From Acetobacterium malicum subsp. dehalogenans DSM 11527 (lineage in GTDB: Bacteria; Bacillota; Clostridia; Eubacteriales; Eubacteriaceae), in the NCBI RefSeq assembly GCF_000472665.1, contig NZ_AXAC01000008.1, positions 62,001 through 126,000 on the forward strand: a stretch of DNA of 64,000 bases, given 5' to 3'. The notes under the pieces were generated by a model. The model made no database searches, was not told the DNA's origin, and saw nothing but the letters and a program-made list of their open reading frames with translations. Of this stretch, positions 27,634 to 37,341 are shown piece after piece. Position numbers and translations under genes: made by a program. Each line of letters opens with the position of its first letter. The stretch's first letter is position 1.

Positions 27634-28302
27634 TTATTTTTTATTCAAAAAATTAAATATCTCATCCAGATGACTTTGAACTGCATTGAGCACCTGCTTT
27701 TCATCCTGATTCGTGATAACTGCAAAAAGCTGCTCAATATCTACATCCCCATAATTATCATTTAATTTTTTGTTTAAGAAGGCATTCATAAATCCATCAA
27801 CAACGGCTCTAAGAATGGCTATGTTTTCCTCCAATCCCGTGATCATATCTGCGGTTTTTCCCCGTTTGATCAAAAAATCCAACTGCATCAGATTGATCGT
27901 ATAGGGCGAACTGTGATAACCCAGCCATTCCCTGACCTGCTGGTTAAAATCCTGCGCTTCAATAGCAGTATAGAGTTTCTCATGGGTCAGTTCTTTAAAT
28001 TCGATGTTATCCAGTAACAACAGTCTAAAATCAATGGTCAGTTTTCTGGCATTATTCCAGATCTCGGCAATGAGTCGCCTTCGCTCGGTGGTGTAACCGA
28101 CCACTGCAACGATCAGACTGACCAGTGAACCCGTGAAAATACCAAATAAAAAGGCATTATAATTATCCATGTTATTAAGGATATGGTCTTTCATCGGACC
28201 GTTTAGCATATTTGGAATCACATCATCAATGGCGAAAATAGCTATGGCGGATAACACCGTCAGAATCAGGGTCACAATGGTGCTATACTTAAAAGTTTTC
28301 AT
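27634..28302 (-). CDS. Hypothetical membrane protein, 222 aa
   Basis: ATG preceded by GAGGAG at good spacing, and a consensus promoter lies upstream. Two N-terminal membrane helices (~7-25 and ~50-72) enclose a short loop. The remaining ~150 residues are soluble, mostly helical and charged (TTERRRLIAEIWNNARKLTIDFRLL...). I recognise no family. The design of a paired-helix anchor with a long helical cytoplasmic part could suit a membrane-attached scaffold. The gene is monocistronic, bounded by its own promoter and a strong terminator, so it is regulated apart from the polysaccharide operon that follows on the map. Confidence 0.7.
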   Translation of the reverse strand: MKTFKYSTIVTLILTVLSAIAIFAIDDVIPNMLNGPMKDHILNNMDNYNAFLFGIFTGSLVSLIVAVVGYTTERRRLIAEIWNNARKLTIDFRLLLLDNIEFKELTHEKLYTAIEAQDFNQQVREWLGYHSSPYTINLMQLDFLIKRGKTADMITGLEENIAILRAVVDGFMNAFLNKKLNDNYGDVDIEQLFAVITNQDEKQVLNAVQSHLDEIFNFLNKK

Positions 28303-28334
28303 CTTCTACTCCTCAACTCATATCATTTTTTATC

Positions 28335-28363
28335 ATTATAGCGAAAAACTTGTTTGATGTAAA
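28335..28363 (-). promoter_or_regulatory. Sigma-A promoter for the 222-aa membrane protein
   Basis: TTTACA (28363-28358), 17-bp spacer, TATAAT (28340-28335), about 35 bp before the start codon. Confidence 0.75.
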
Positions 28364-28415
28364 CGAATCAGCCTATAAATACTCCAGCTACTCCTTTTTA
28401 CTATATCTGGAATAA

Positions 28416-31400
28416 CTATTTAGTTTCAAGCTGCTTAAAATACTCGCTGATAATAGCATAGCTGTCTTTGAGGCGTTCTTTATAGGTGGGGATATCCCAA
28501 TTTTCCCAGACAAAGGCGTTTTGATTGGAAAGACCGATACTGGCGATGGTCTGGTTACTGTCCCGTTTAACCAGGATGCTGCTGGCTAGAATGCCTTCGG
28601 TGATCACCGTCTGGAGCTCGTTGGTGGTCGGATTAAGAATGATCCGGGGATCATCAACAACCCGCATCATCGAGGGATCGGTGACGTTAATCCGAGTCCA
28701 GGGGATTCGGATTAAGACGGTTTTTCCCGAAACCTGAACCTGATTGTGGGAGTTATTTTCCAGGGTTCCAAAGGATAATTGACTTAAATCCTGAACCTCA
28801 GCCTCAATTTTAGTACCATTTTTGGTGACGATCTCCTTATTAGTGAGCATTGACATAGTTTCAAAAAAACCGATTTGTGAAGAAACGGAGCTATGTTTTC
28901 CGGTGCTGCTGTTATACCCCGACTGGACCAACAATAGTCCCTCTTGACTGCCATTGATTTCGATGATGTATTCAAGGCCGGAAGCCGCACTAGTTGGGAT
29001 CGCTGTTCCGAACTTCATGTTGCCCCGGCTGCGGTCATAGGTATCCAGACCGATGATCAGCTGTTCCTGGGAAAAATCAACGAGCCTATTCAAGTCCAGT
29101 TCAATATGCAAATATGTTTCGTCTGCCGCCAGTGCCATTTTTGAGATAGCACCATCACCCTCAATGGTATAAGGTAATGATCGTGGCCCATCCGATTCCA
29201 TGGCATAAATGCCATAGTTTTGTTCCGGATCAACGGCGTTATGCCACAGCGGGTTGCGGTCATAAGGAATGATATAGGGTTCGGTAATCCAGGTCTTCTT
29301 GGCCCACTCGTCGGTCCATTCGAAGATGATCCCGCCGGCGTAGCCCTCTTTTTCCATCGCCTTCATCATCCGAACGATGCCAGTTCCCTGGGCTTCTTCA
29401 GTCAGCCCGCCGTGATTGTAACCGTCAGGATTTTCATGGGCGTTGCCGGAGCCAGTGGCCAAACCAAATTCCGCCACAATGGCCGGATATTTCTGATGGC
29501 CGGCTATAAACTCCTGCAGGTAGCCGCCATAGCGGAAACTACCCGCTTCATCGGTGTAGGCGGCATAACTGGTTTCATTGTTCATAAAGTCCGGGTAGTT
29601 GGGATAAATATGATAGGCTCCAAAAAATCCGGCTTGGAGTTTTTCCCGGGTTGAAATGTGATTGATATCCACGGATACCTTGTCGTTGTACTGCTTGCCT
29701 TTATCTCCGCTTTCGTTCCATTCTGAGTCATGCTCAGTTGGATCAAGGGTTGGCCAGCTGACTATCCCCACTGGATGCTGCCACTGATAGCTATCTTCTT
29801 CGTATTGCAGTACGTAATCGCAGCTCATCGCCAGCCAGGCCTCGGTGGGGCTGGCGTTAGCTTCCGTATAAAGGTAATTACCATTGAAGACAAAACCGGG
29901 ATTCTTTTCATTGGTGCTGATGACTTCTTCCGGTTCCATTTCCCGGCCCACCAGATAACCAACAATATAAGGTGAAACATCAGCGGTATAGTAGCCATAG
30001 GCCCGCCCCTTTCGCTGGGCAATATTAGCCTGACCGTGAATGGCATCAATATCCATCTTTATTTCGGCCAGATAGGCGGCATTGTAATCCCCGCCCAGAT
30101 AATTATTCTCGGCCGGATGCTCTTCGGGCCAAATTTCCTGATAAAGCCAGAGTTTAGCGTCCGGATGCTGTTCATTGTAGAAAACCAGGGCCGAATAAAA
30201 CTGCGGCGGCAGCAAGGTATAAACCCGGATCGTATTGGCATTCATTGTACCAATCTGTTCAAACCATTTCAGGTACAGCGCTTCGTCATAGGAGAATTCT
30301 GTAAACCATTTCCCCGGAACGGAAGAACCGATATTGACTCCCCGGGCATAAAAGTCTTCCCAGTTACCATCAACTAAAACCTGAAAACCGGTGCCAGACG
30401 TACGCGCTTCCATTTGCATCCCCGATATCTCCTGATGAGTCGCTGAGATTTCCGGTTTGGTTTTGACATCATTCATAATTTTTTCCATGACTGGCACATA
30501 GCAGCCCCAATAAAATTTACTATCAGCGTTGGGGTTGGCCACCGAAAATAATTGCTTAATTTTGGCAAAACCGGCATAATTCCAGAGCGTTCCGGAAAAA
30601 TCCATCTGAGCAAAATCCCCGGCAAAATAATAAGCCGTATACTGAGAATTAATTGACCGGGTAATCGCGGCATAATCGGTACCCAGTCCAAACTCCGCTA
30701 AAGCAGTTTTACCAGCTTCGGTAACATTAAAATTCAGAGTTGCCAGTGTTTCGGATGAGGCATCAGGTTTGACCAGATCAAACCACTGCTCATAAGGAAA
30801 CTGGCTGCTGAGTCCAAATTCATCCTGAGCTCCTTCACTAAAGGCCAGACTGACCCCATTTTTGTTCAGGGCTTCCCGATCTTTTAAGACCAGCACCTGA
30901 TCCTGATTGGACACCAGCACCAGACCACCGCCAGTATATTCCCAGGTCTTGTTGGTCTGTTTTTGATAATTATTAACAATAATTTCGGGAATTTCGACAT
31001 TCTTTTTAAGATCTGCGAAATATTTCCCACTCCAACCGGTAAAAGAAACCCGGAAGATATCCTGCAGTCCCTGTTGACTGTTGGCATCCCAGATATCAAA
31101 CTCGCCGATAATCGTATTGCCCCCGCCCAGATTGTTTTTAATGCTAGCCAGATCTGCTTCAGAAAGATCTCCCACCAGCGATTTCTGAGCAATGCCAACA
31201 TAAATATCATCACTGGCCACGCCGTTATAATCACTGGGATAAACCCCATCAGTATCAGCCAGATAAATGAGCTCTGGCATTTCTTGAGTTTGGGGGATTT
31301 CTCTGACTTGATAGTCTTGGTCGGATTTCGGGAAAACCCCAAAGTAATCGCTATCGTAGCGCAGCGGGTTTCCGGTGCTTTCAAGAACGACTTTTTTACT

Positions 31401-31583
31401 GTTTAAAGCCCACATCAGCCCCTTATGTTCTTTATAGGAGGGATCCGGTACGGTTTTGTCCACCACCCAGACATTCAAAGGCGTTGATTCCTGATTGTTC
31501 CAGATTAAAAAAGGCATCACAAAAACGCCGATTAACATCAACCCAATCCCAAAACACCATAAAATCACGGATTTCTTTTTCAT
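28416..31583 (-). CDS. Membrane-anchored TIM-barrel glycoside hydrolase-like protein of the polysaccharide operon
   Basis: 1055 aa; ATG overlaps the stop of the synthase gene by 4 bp. A signal anchor covers ~7-29. Residues ~35-390 are an unrecognised extracellular domain. From ~400 to ~790 the sequence looks like a clan-A (GH2/GH5-like) TIM barrel: FYARGVNIGSSVPG at its start, VGREMEPEEV as a possible acid/base region, and YPAIVAEFGLATG, whose Glu fits a nucleophile on strand 7. A C-terminal beta-rich region (~800-1040) resembles a carbohydrate-binding module. With the adjacent GT2 synthase and GH16 gene, it probably trims, transfers or guides the exported polymer. Catalytic identity of the Glu residues is inferred. 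Confidence 0.72.
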   Translation of the reverse strand: MKKKSVILWCFGIGLMLIGVFVMPFLIWNNQESTPLNVWVVDKTVPDPSYKEHKGLMWALNSKKVVLESTGNPLRYDSDYFGVFPKSDQDYQVREIPQTQEMPELIYLADTDGVYPSDYNGVASDDIYVGIAQKSLVGDLSEADLASIKNNLGGGNTIIGEFDIWDANSQQGLQDIFRVSFTGWSGKYFADLKKNVEIPEIIVNNYQKQTNKTWEYTGGGLVLVSNQDQVLVLKDREALNKNGVSLAFSEGAQDEFGLSSQFPYEQWFDLVKPDASSETLATLNFNVTEAGKTALAEFGLGTDYAAITRSINSQYTAYYFAGDFAQMDFSGTLWNYAGFAKIKQLFSVANPNADSKFYWGCYVPVMEKIMNDVKTKPEISATHQEISGMQMEARTSGTGFQVLVDGNWEDFYARGVNIGSSVPGKWFTEFSYDEALYLKWFEQIGTMNANTIRVYTLLPPQFYSALVFYNEQHPDAKLWLYQEIWPEEHPAENNYLGGDYNAAYLAEIKMDIDAIHGQANIAQRKGRAYGYYTADVSPYIVGYLVGREMEPEEVISTNEKNPGFVFNGNYLYTEANASPTEAWLAMSCDYVLQYEEDSYQWQHPVGIVSWPTLDPTEHDSEWNESGDKGKQYNDKVSVDINHISTREKLQAGFFGAYHIYPNYPDFMNNETSYAAYTDEAGSFRYGGYLQEFIAGHQKYPAIVAEFGLATGSGNAHENPDGYNHGGLTEEAQGTGIVRMMKAMEKEGYAGGIIFEWTDEWAKKTWITEPYIIPYDRNPLWHNAVDPEQNYGIYAMESDGPRSLPYTIEGDGAISKMALAADETYLHIELDLNRLVDFSQEQLIIGLDTYDRSRGNMKFGTAIPTSAASGLEYIIEINGSQEGLLLVQSGYNSSTGKHSSVSSQIGFFETMSMLTNKEIVTKNGTKIEAEVQDLSQLSFGTLENNSHNQVQVSGKTVLIRIPWTRINVTDPSMMRVVDDPRIILNPTTNELQTVITEGILASSILVKRDSNQTIASIGLSNQNAFVWENWDIPTYKERLKDSYAIISEYFKQLETK

Positions 31584-34500
31584 GGTGTCACCTCATCTGC
31601 TTTGCCGGCAAATCCTTTTCGATCAGCCTTTTGCCAACCCACCGGTTTTTTGAACATATTGATGTAGCCACCAAAGCGCCAGAGGCTGAAATATTGCCGT
31701 ACGCCAAAGTTTTCAATAGTAGCATAAAAAACCAGAATCCACAATTCTTTGCGGGAAAAATTCTTGCCGTTTTTTTCAGAAATCAGTAAAGAAGATACCG
31801 ATACCAGTGTGCCCATGAGGACCATGGCGATAAACAGGATAATCGCAATTTGAACATTGAAAATACCGAGAATTACCGACAGAATAACCATCAGATATCC
31901 CTGAATCTCAAACAGCGGACCCAGCATTTCGAAAATATAGAAATAAGGCATGGCAACTGTGCCAATCCGGCCATAGATTGGTCTGAACATCATTTCTCGA
32001 TGAAAGGTCAGAATCTCGATCAAACCACGGTGCCAGCGGTAACGCTGTTTTTTCAGGGTTTTTATGTCTTCGGGAACCTCGGTCCAGCAATTGGCATTAT
32101 AGGCATAGAGAATGCGGAAAGGACGCCGGGCTTCTTTCATCTGTCGACTGATCCGCACCACCAGTTCCATATCTTCCCCCACCGTATCGGTTTTGTATTT
32201 GCCGCTGCTGGTAAGATAGCCGCCCACATTGATAATCCGTTCTTTTCGAAAAAGTCCAAAAGCACCGGAAATAATCAGCAGACAGTTAAAATAAGACCAG
32301 CCCAACCGCCCGGACATAAAGGAGCGAATGTATTCAATGGTCTGAAATCGGGCCAGTTTGCTTTCCGCCAGTCCTTTTTGGGCGATCTGTCCGCGATCAA
32401 TGGTGCAGCCATTGATCGGCAACACATTGCCACCCAGGGCCGGGGTTTCAGTTTCTTCGTCCAGAGTTAAAGACGCCAGCTTGATCAGAGCATCATCCTC
32501 CAGCAGTGAATCCGCATCGATCCCACAGACGTATTCTTTGTTGGCAATGTTGATCCCTACGTTAAGGGAATCAGCCTTGCCGCCATTTATTTTATCTACC
32601 ACAATCAGCTGCGGTCGGGAGCGGTTCAGATAGACCCCCCGAACCGGCTTGGTGTCGAGTCGGCTATCATAAAGATAATCGACCCGTTTCAAATCATAAT
32701 AGCGAATCAGGGTATTCAAAGTCTGATCTTTGGAACCATCATTGACAATGATCAGTTCATACTCCGGATATTTGAGATTCAAAAGCGAATTGGCACTTTC
32801 GATAATGGTTTTTTCCTCGTTGTAAGCTGGGGCGATAATTGAAATTGACGGCAACATCCGTTTTTTAAACAGCAGTGACATATCCTTGATATTCCATAAC
32901 CGCTCCTGCCTGACTACACTAATATAGGAAAACAGCAGTAGTACCAAATAAATCATATTGAGTGCCATGGCATAATAAGCAATATAGTAATTAAAATCCA
33001 TCACAAAAAGCTCCAGCTGATCAATAAATGGCATGGCAAAAAGAATGCTCCAGTGGCGAATGCAGTAAACAATGGGGACAATCAGGCCGCTTCCTACTAA
33101 TAGAATAAGCAGCCGCCGGGTCAGTTTTTCATCGCGTTTAAGCGGCTCATTTACGATTGGTTCAGTAACTCGGATAAGACCGCATTTCTGGGTCAGCCGC
33201 CCATTTAAATACTCGGCAAAATCAATTTTCAGCCCCCCGGACTGGATTATTGCTGCTTTGATAATTGCAATCAGCTCATTCTCAATATTGATATCCCTGT
33301 TTTTGTTGAGAAAATCGATGACTTCACTGGTTTTTCCCAGCAGAATGATTTCGCTGATGATTTTTTTTGCATCGTCATTGTTTTTTCGGGTCAGTTTCAT
33401 TATAAAATACTCGATCCGTAGTGCTAAAATCGTGGCCAGATCTTTCTTTACCCGACAATCAGTCTCTGCCAAAAAAGCTGAAATGACCTGATTAAAATAA
33501 ACCCGGTTTTTTTCAATCAGGGTGGATATGCCATTAATGGCACCTCTGGCAGTGTCTTCCTGCCTGAGAAAGCCCAGCAGCTTATCCAATTTTTCGGTTG
33601 ATTTAAAATTGGCCAGGGCGCGCATAGCCGCATTCCTGATTTCCGTATCATCCGCATAGAGATACTGCTCCTGATCAAAAACCTTGGGGTAATATTCTGC
33701 GACAATATCGCAGGCTTTAATGACCAGCTGGTGATGGGCGGTTCCACTGTTTACACTCACTGGCAACAGCTCATAACGCCGACAGGAAAAATCTGCAGCC
33801 ACATTTCCCTCGTATCGACACAACGCCCGATTCATCTCCAGCAAGGGACTGCTGTTGACACAATTAATACACTGTCGCACTCCCGCTTTACCATAGAGAC
33901 TGTTCAGCTGCTCAATGGTTTCTTTCCGGCTATCAATGAGCTGAATCAGGTAGTTTCTTAACGTTTCCGAGAAGTATATCGATGAAAAATCCACAATCAA
34001 TTCCTGGAATTCAATCCGCTGACTATTGATGATTTCGGGCAGATAACGGTGGAAGTCTTCACCAAAATCCGAAATCAGCATATTCACCTTATTACGGTAA
34101 AACCGACTTTCATTTAAGAGTGAATTGGTTAGTATGGGCAGTGATTCTTTATTGCCGATATCGGTCAGACTGTTGGCAATATAAAGTTTCAAGGTGCTGT
34201 TTGTTTCGTTTTCCAGAGCTTTTTCCAGCGCCAGCCGGGCTTTTTCGGTACCGAGAACGCCTAAATACAAGGCGGCTTCAGACTTTTTGGTAATATTTCG
34301 GGATTTTAATCCTTTCAGATATTTTTTTTCAAAACTGTCCATATCAATAGATTTGGCAATGTTTTCTTTGAGCAGCTGATCGTATCGCACCGATTGGCTA
34401 ACTTTGCAATAGCTGGCAATTTCCATCGAAGCATAGGCTGGGGCTGGCTTTCCGGTTGCCAAGTTCAATAGTTCTTGTTTTTGATGTTCGGCGAAGATCA

Positions 34501-34612
34501 AGCTCTTATCATTTTTCCCTCTGCCCCTGATCAAACGCAGGATAATCACCAGATCGGCAATCAACAGTAACATCCCGATAATGATCCAAATTTCAAAGAT
34601 TTCGATCATCAC
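31580..34612 (-). CDS. HEAT-repeat/GT2 fusion: membrane polysaccharide synthase
   Basis: 1010 aa from GTG at 34612 (or the next codon, ATG), 7 bp after GGGAG; it overlaps the upstream stop. TM1 is ~8-28. Residues ~100-460 are HEAT-like helical repeats interrupted by a four-Cys element (C248, C251, C265, C277). Two TMs follow at ~500-565. The GT2 domain (~588-850) shows APAYNEE (594-600), VNDGS (623-627), a DAD motif, GED and QRYRW, as in processive synthases such as cellulose or hyaluronan synthase. Several C-terminal TMs form the export path. The product is unknown, and no PilZ domain is present. Fusion of HEAT repeats to a synthase is unusual and may provide a docking surface for the regulator encoded just upstream. 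Confidence 0.85.
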   Translation of the reverse strand: MMIEIFEIWIIIGMLLLIADLVIILRLIRGRGKNDKSLIFAEHQKQELLNLATGKPAPAYASMEIASYCKVSQSVRYDQLLKENIAKSIDMDSFEKKYLKGLKSRNITKKSEAALYLGVLGTEKARLALEKALENETNSTLKLYIANSLTDIGNKESLPILTNSLLNESRFYRNKVNMLISDFGEDFHRYLPEIINSQRIEFQELIVDFSSIYFSETLRNYLIQLIDSRKETIEQLNSLYGKAGVRQCINCVNSSPLLEMNRALCRYEGNVAADFSCRRYELLPVSVNSGTAHHQLVIKACDIVAEYYPKVFDQEQYLYADDTEIRNAAMRALANFKSTEKLDKLLGFLRQEDTARGAINGISTLIEKNRVYFNQVISAFLAETDCRVKKDLATILALRIEYFIMKLTRKNNDDAKKIISEIILLGKTSEVIDFLNKNRDINIENELIAIIKAAIIQSGGLKIDFAEYLNGRLTQKCGLIRVTEPIVNEPLKRDEKLTRRLLILLVGSGLIVPIVYCIRHWSILFAMPFIDQLELFVMDFNYYIAYYAMALNMIYLVLLLFSYISVVRQERLWNIKDMSLLFKKRMLPSISIIAPAYNEEKTIIESANSLLNLKYPEYELIIVNDGSKDQTLNTLIRYYDLKRVDYLYDSRLDTKPVRGVYLNRSRPQLIVVDKINGGKADSLNVGINIANKEYVCGIDADSLLEDDALIKLASLTLDEETETPALGGNVLPINGCTIDRGQIAQKGLAESKLARFQTIEYIRSFMSGRLGWSYFNCLLIISGAFGLFRKERIINVGGYLTSSGKYKTDTVGEDMELVVRISRQMKEARRPFRILYAYNANCWTEVPEDIKTLKKQRYRWHRGLIEILTFHREMMFRPIYGRIGTVAMPYFYIFEMLGPLFEIQGYLMVILSVILGIFNVQIAIILFIAMVLMGTLVSVSSLLISEKNGKNFSRKELWILVFYATIENFGVRQYFSLWRFGGYINMFKKPVGWQKADRKGFAGKADEVTP

Positions 34613-36630
34613 CGCATTTCTCCCTTAATTCGATTCTGAATCACCCCCATTAATTCCGAAAGCATAAACGGTTTTTTAAAATAATGCTCCACCCCCAAAC
34701 TGGATGCCCGGAGAACCGATTCATCATTTTTTAGGTAGGACAAATAAATAAAAGGAATTTTGCTGGTACTGGAATCCGTCAGCATTTCTTCCCGGAACAG
34801 AAAACCATCCATTTTGGGAATCATCACCTCAGAGATAATCAGCAGCGGTTTTTCATCCCTTGCAATTTGCATAGCGGTCTGACCGTCACTGATGGCAATC
34901 ACGCGATAATTAATATTTTCAAGGGCGGTTTTTAATACATCTACCGAAATTTCATCGGAATCTGCAATCAGGATTTTACCAATATCTTCCGTATATTCGG
35001 TGATCGAAGACTGGCTGCAAACAATATTCCGACCCATATTTCTGGCGATTTTAGTGCGCATGGCGACAACATTATAAAAGGCTTCGTCCAATTTACCATG
35101 ATATTCTGCTTTCTCTCTGATCTCGCTGAGCCAGGCCAGACCGATGGAAGCCGTTACTTTTTCAATGAATTTTTCTGATGTAGCGACGGAATTTCTGATT
35201 TTTTCTGCAAAAACCAGGGCCGCTTCTTTTGTCGTCTGGGGGATATAAAAGGCAAAGGTAAATCCTTGAAGTTTGAATAACATCTCATTTCCCTCCTTCA
35301 ATGCCTCTAAAATAAACACCACATTCCGCTGAACCGCTTCCACTTCGTCATGACCATAAAGATACTCAATCCGTTCAATATTATCCAGACTGATGACAAT
35401 CAGGCCCGGGTTCTGTTCAGAAAAATCTGTGAAAATACTGTTGATCTCACTGGCCAGATAGTTCTTGAAAAAACTGAAATTATATAAGCCGGTGATGGCA
35501 CAACGGATCAGTTTGTTTTGAGATTCCTGAAAACTGGACTCCAACCGGGTATTGACTTCTTTTAACATCCGGTTTTGTTCACTGAGGCTGGAAGCTTCAT
35601 CTTCGATCTTTTTGATATGACTTTCAAATACTTCTGGCATCGGAATATCATATTCTTTGGACAACGTTTCGGTTAAAGGTTCAATGACAATCAGCCAGGA
35701 TATCCCTTTTCTGACCAGAATCTGCTCAAAGATCAGATTCCATAACTCATTGCCGGTAACATTGTAATCAGTAATATTCAGGTTATCGTCCAAAGTCAAT
35801 TCCATATCGGCCACCAACTCCCGGACGGATTCTTGATTAAAAATTGATCCCAACCGTTTTAACACCGCCGAGCAGATGCCCATATAGCCACCGGACTTGG
35901 CCAAATCCCGTTTAATCGGGTTAAGCAGAGTGCCACATTCCAGATCTCTTAAAGCTTTAATATAAGAAATGACATTTCCTTTGATGATGGATCCATGCTG
36001 GGGAACAATCATCGCGATATCCATCCCCAAGAACATTTCCATCACAGGCCGGAGAATGCTATTAGAAGGCATATAATGTTCATGAAATGTTTTCATTTTT
36101 TCCAGATAGTCCTCTCCAGCATAGAGACTCCATTCGTAGGAAAATGCTCCAAAGAGATCGCTCGAAAAGAGCGTTTTGGTCTGGTAATCATAGGAGGTAA
36201 AAGCGCCCGGAAAATGAAGATAGGGCGTCAGAACAAAACCCAGCGTCCGTCCGGATTTCAGCTTCAACAAAAAATTATTTTCATTGATGATATAATAATT
36301 CGACTGAATGCCATAGTATTTCACCAATGTCTGAGTGCGCCAGTGAGTGACAATTTCGAACTTTGCCCCGGCTTTTTCAAAGAGTGGCACGGCCGAACAC
36401 AAATCTGGATCTTGATGTTGAAGAATGACATATTTGATTTTCTCAAGGGCGATGAGACTGCAGACATTTTCATAGACATCCTCAAAATCCAACACTGATC
36501 CGGGATCAATAAGCACCCCTTCATTCCCTTCTATTATCAGATAGGGATTACAGTGGAGTCCACCGTCTTGGGCACAGCCCCCGACCCAATAAATTCCTGC
36601 TGCTATTTCTGCTGTTCGAGATGTTGTCAT
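34609..36630 (-). CDS. Metallo-beta-lactamase (ODP/FDP-like) - degenerate GGDEF - degenerate REC regulator
   Basis: 673 aa. Residues ~1-235 are a metallo-beta-lactamase fold with likely ligands H72, D74, D76, H139, D158 and H212. This order matches flavodiiron and oxygen-binding di-iron (ODP) domains, though HxExDH is here HQDPDL. A coiled linker (~335-375) precedes a GGDEF-like domain (~376-545) in which the active motif reads LQGFTF, so no cyclase activity is expected. The C-terminal receiver (~551-670) keeps D557, D559 and K653 but has E601 where the phosphorylated Asp should be. The gene overlaps the synthase gene and starts 9 bp after the GH16 gene. I infer an O2- or redox-responsive regulator or scaffold of the synthase, possibly binding c-di-GMP. 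Confidence 0.82.
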   Translation of the reverse strand: MTTSRTAEIAAGIYWVGGCAQDGGLHCNPYLIIEGNEGVLIDPGSVLDFEDVYENVCSLIALEKIKYVILQHQDPDLCSAVPLFEKAGAKFEIVTHWRTQTLVKYYGIQSNYYIINENNFLLKLKSGRTLGFVLTPYLHFPGAFTSYDYQTKTLFSSDLFGAFSYEWSLYAGEDYLEKMKTFHEHYMPSNSILRPVMEMFLGMDIAMIVPQHGSIIKGNVISYIKALRDLECGTLLNPIKRDLAKSGGYMGICSAVLKRLGSIFNQESVRELVADMELTLDDNLNITDYNVTGNELWNLIFEQILVRKGISWLIVIEPLTETLSKEYDIPMPEVFESHIKKIEDEASSLSEQNRMLKEVNTRLESSFQESQNKLIRCAITGLYNFSFFKNYLASEINSIFTDFSEQNPGLIVISLDNIERIEYLYGHDEVEAVQRNVVFILEALKEGNEMLFKLQGFTFAFYIPQTTKEAALVFAEKIRNSVATSEKFIEKVTASIGLAWLSEIREKAEYHGKLDEAFYNVVAMRTKIARNMGRNIVCSQSSITEYTEDIGKILIADSDEISVDVLKTALENINYRVIAISDGQTAMQIARDEKPLLIISEVMIPKMDGFLFREEMLTDSSTSKIPFIYLSYLKNDESVLRASSLGVEHYFKKPFMLSELMGVIQNRIKGEMR

Positions 36631-36639
36631 TTCTTCCTC

Positions 36640-37341
36640 CTAATATTGAACCCAATCAACTAATAAAAACTGATCTTCTGTGGTCGGGGTTCCCTCCAGC
36701 CAGTTGGGGTACCAGCTGTTGACCATCAGCTGCATAGGGTATTCCGCCGGGAAGCCATCTTGCCATTCCAGAATAAACTTATTGTCCACGTAAAAAGCCA
36801 CCCGATCCGCTGCATAGTCAAAGCGATACGTGTGAAAATCAGAGGTAGGATCAAAGCCCAGCTTTCCTACGTATTCATTCTGTACCTCACCATTAGCATA
36901 AGTGGTCAGTAACAGCTTTCCTTCTTTGGTATTATGTATTTCAATATCGATTTCGTAAAAATAATCTGGGGGCGCATAGAGAAAAAAGCCGGTAATGGAT
37001 GAAGGTGCCTCTGGCAGTTTCATACGACTTGCATAACTGCCATAGGTCACTGCTTCACGGTTAACAATTTCTCCGCCTTCCAGGGTATTGGATGGCATTC
37101 TGATTTTCAGGATGCCATCCAATACCTCAATATTTTCGGGATTAAGCCAAGACCGCCCCAGGGTTTTGTCAGAAACAAGCCAGCTCTTTTGATCAAGTAA
37201 ATCAAAATTTTCCTGACGCATCTGTCTTTTTATTTCCGGGTTACTGTCATGAGCTGACAGATTTATCCGATAGATATATACCATAATCCCAATCAGCAAG
37301 CATCCTAGAATAATTATAAGAATGACCTGCGACGGTTTCAT
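36640..37341 (-). CDS. Membrane-anchored glycoside hydrolase family 16 protein
   Basis: 233 aa. An N-terminal signal anchor (~5-24) is followed by a compact beta-jelly-roll. The GH16 catalytic signature E-x-D-x-E is visible as EIDIE at residues 130-134, providing nucleophile, helper Asp and acid/base. Members cleave or transglycosylate beta-1,3/1,4-glucans and galactans. Its ATG overlaps the VOC-gene stop (ATGA), and the next gene starts 9 bp downstream, so it belongs to the polysaccharide operon. A role in trimming or releasing the product of the neighbouring GT2 synthase is the simplest reading; this would point to a beta-glucan-like polymer. Confidence 0.83.
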   Translation of the reverse strand: MKPSQVILIIILGCLLIGIMVYIYRINLSAHDSNPEIKRQMRQENFDLLDQKSWLVSDKTLGRSWLNPENIEVLDGILKIRMPSNTLEGGEIVNREAVTYGSYASRMKLPEAPSSITGFFLYAPPDYFYEIDIEIHNTKEGKLLLTTYANGEVQNEYVGKLGFDPTSDFHTYRFDYAADRVAFYVDNKFILEWQDGFPAEYPMQLMVNSWYPNWLEGTPTTEDQFLLVDWVQY

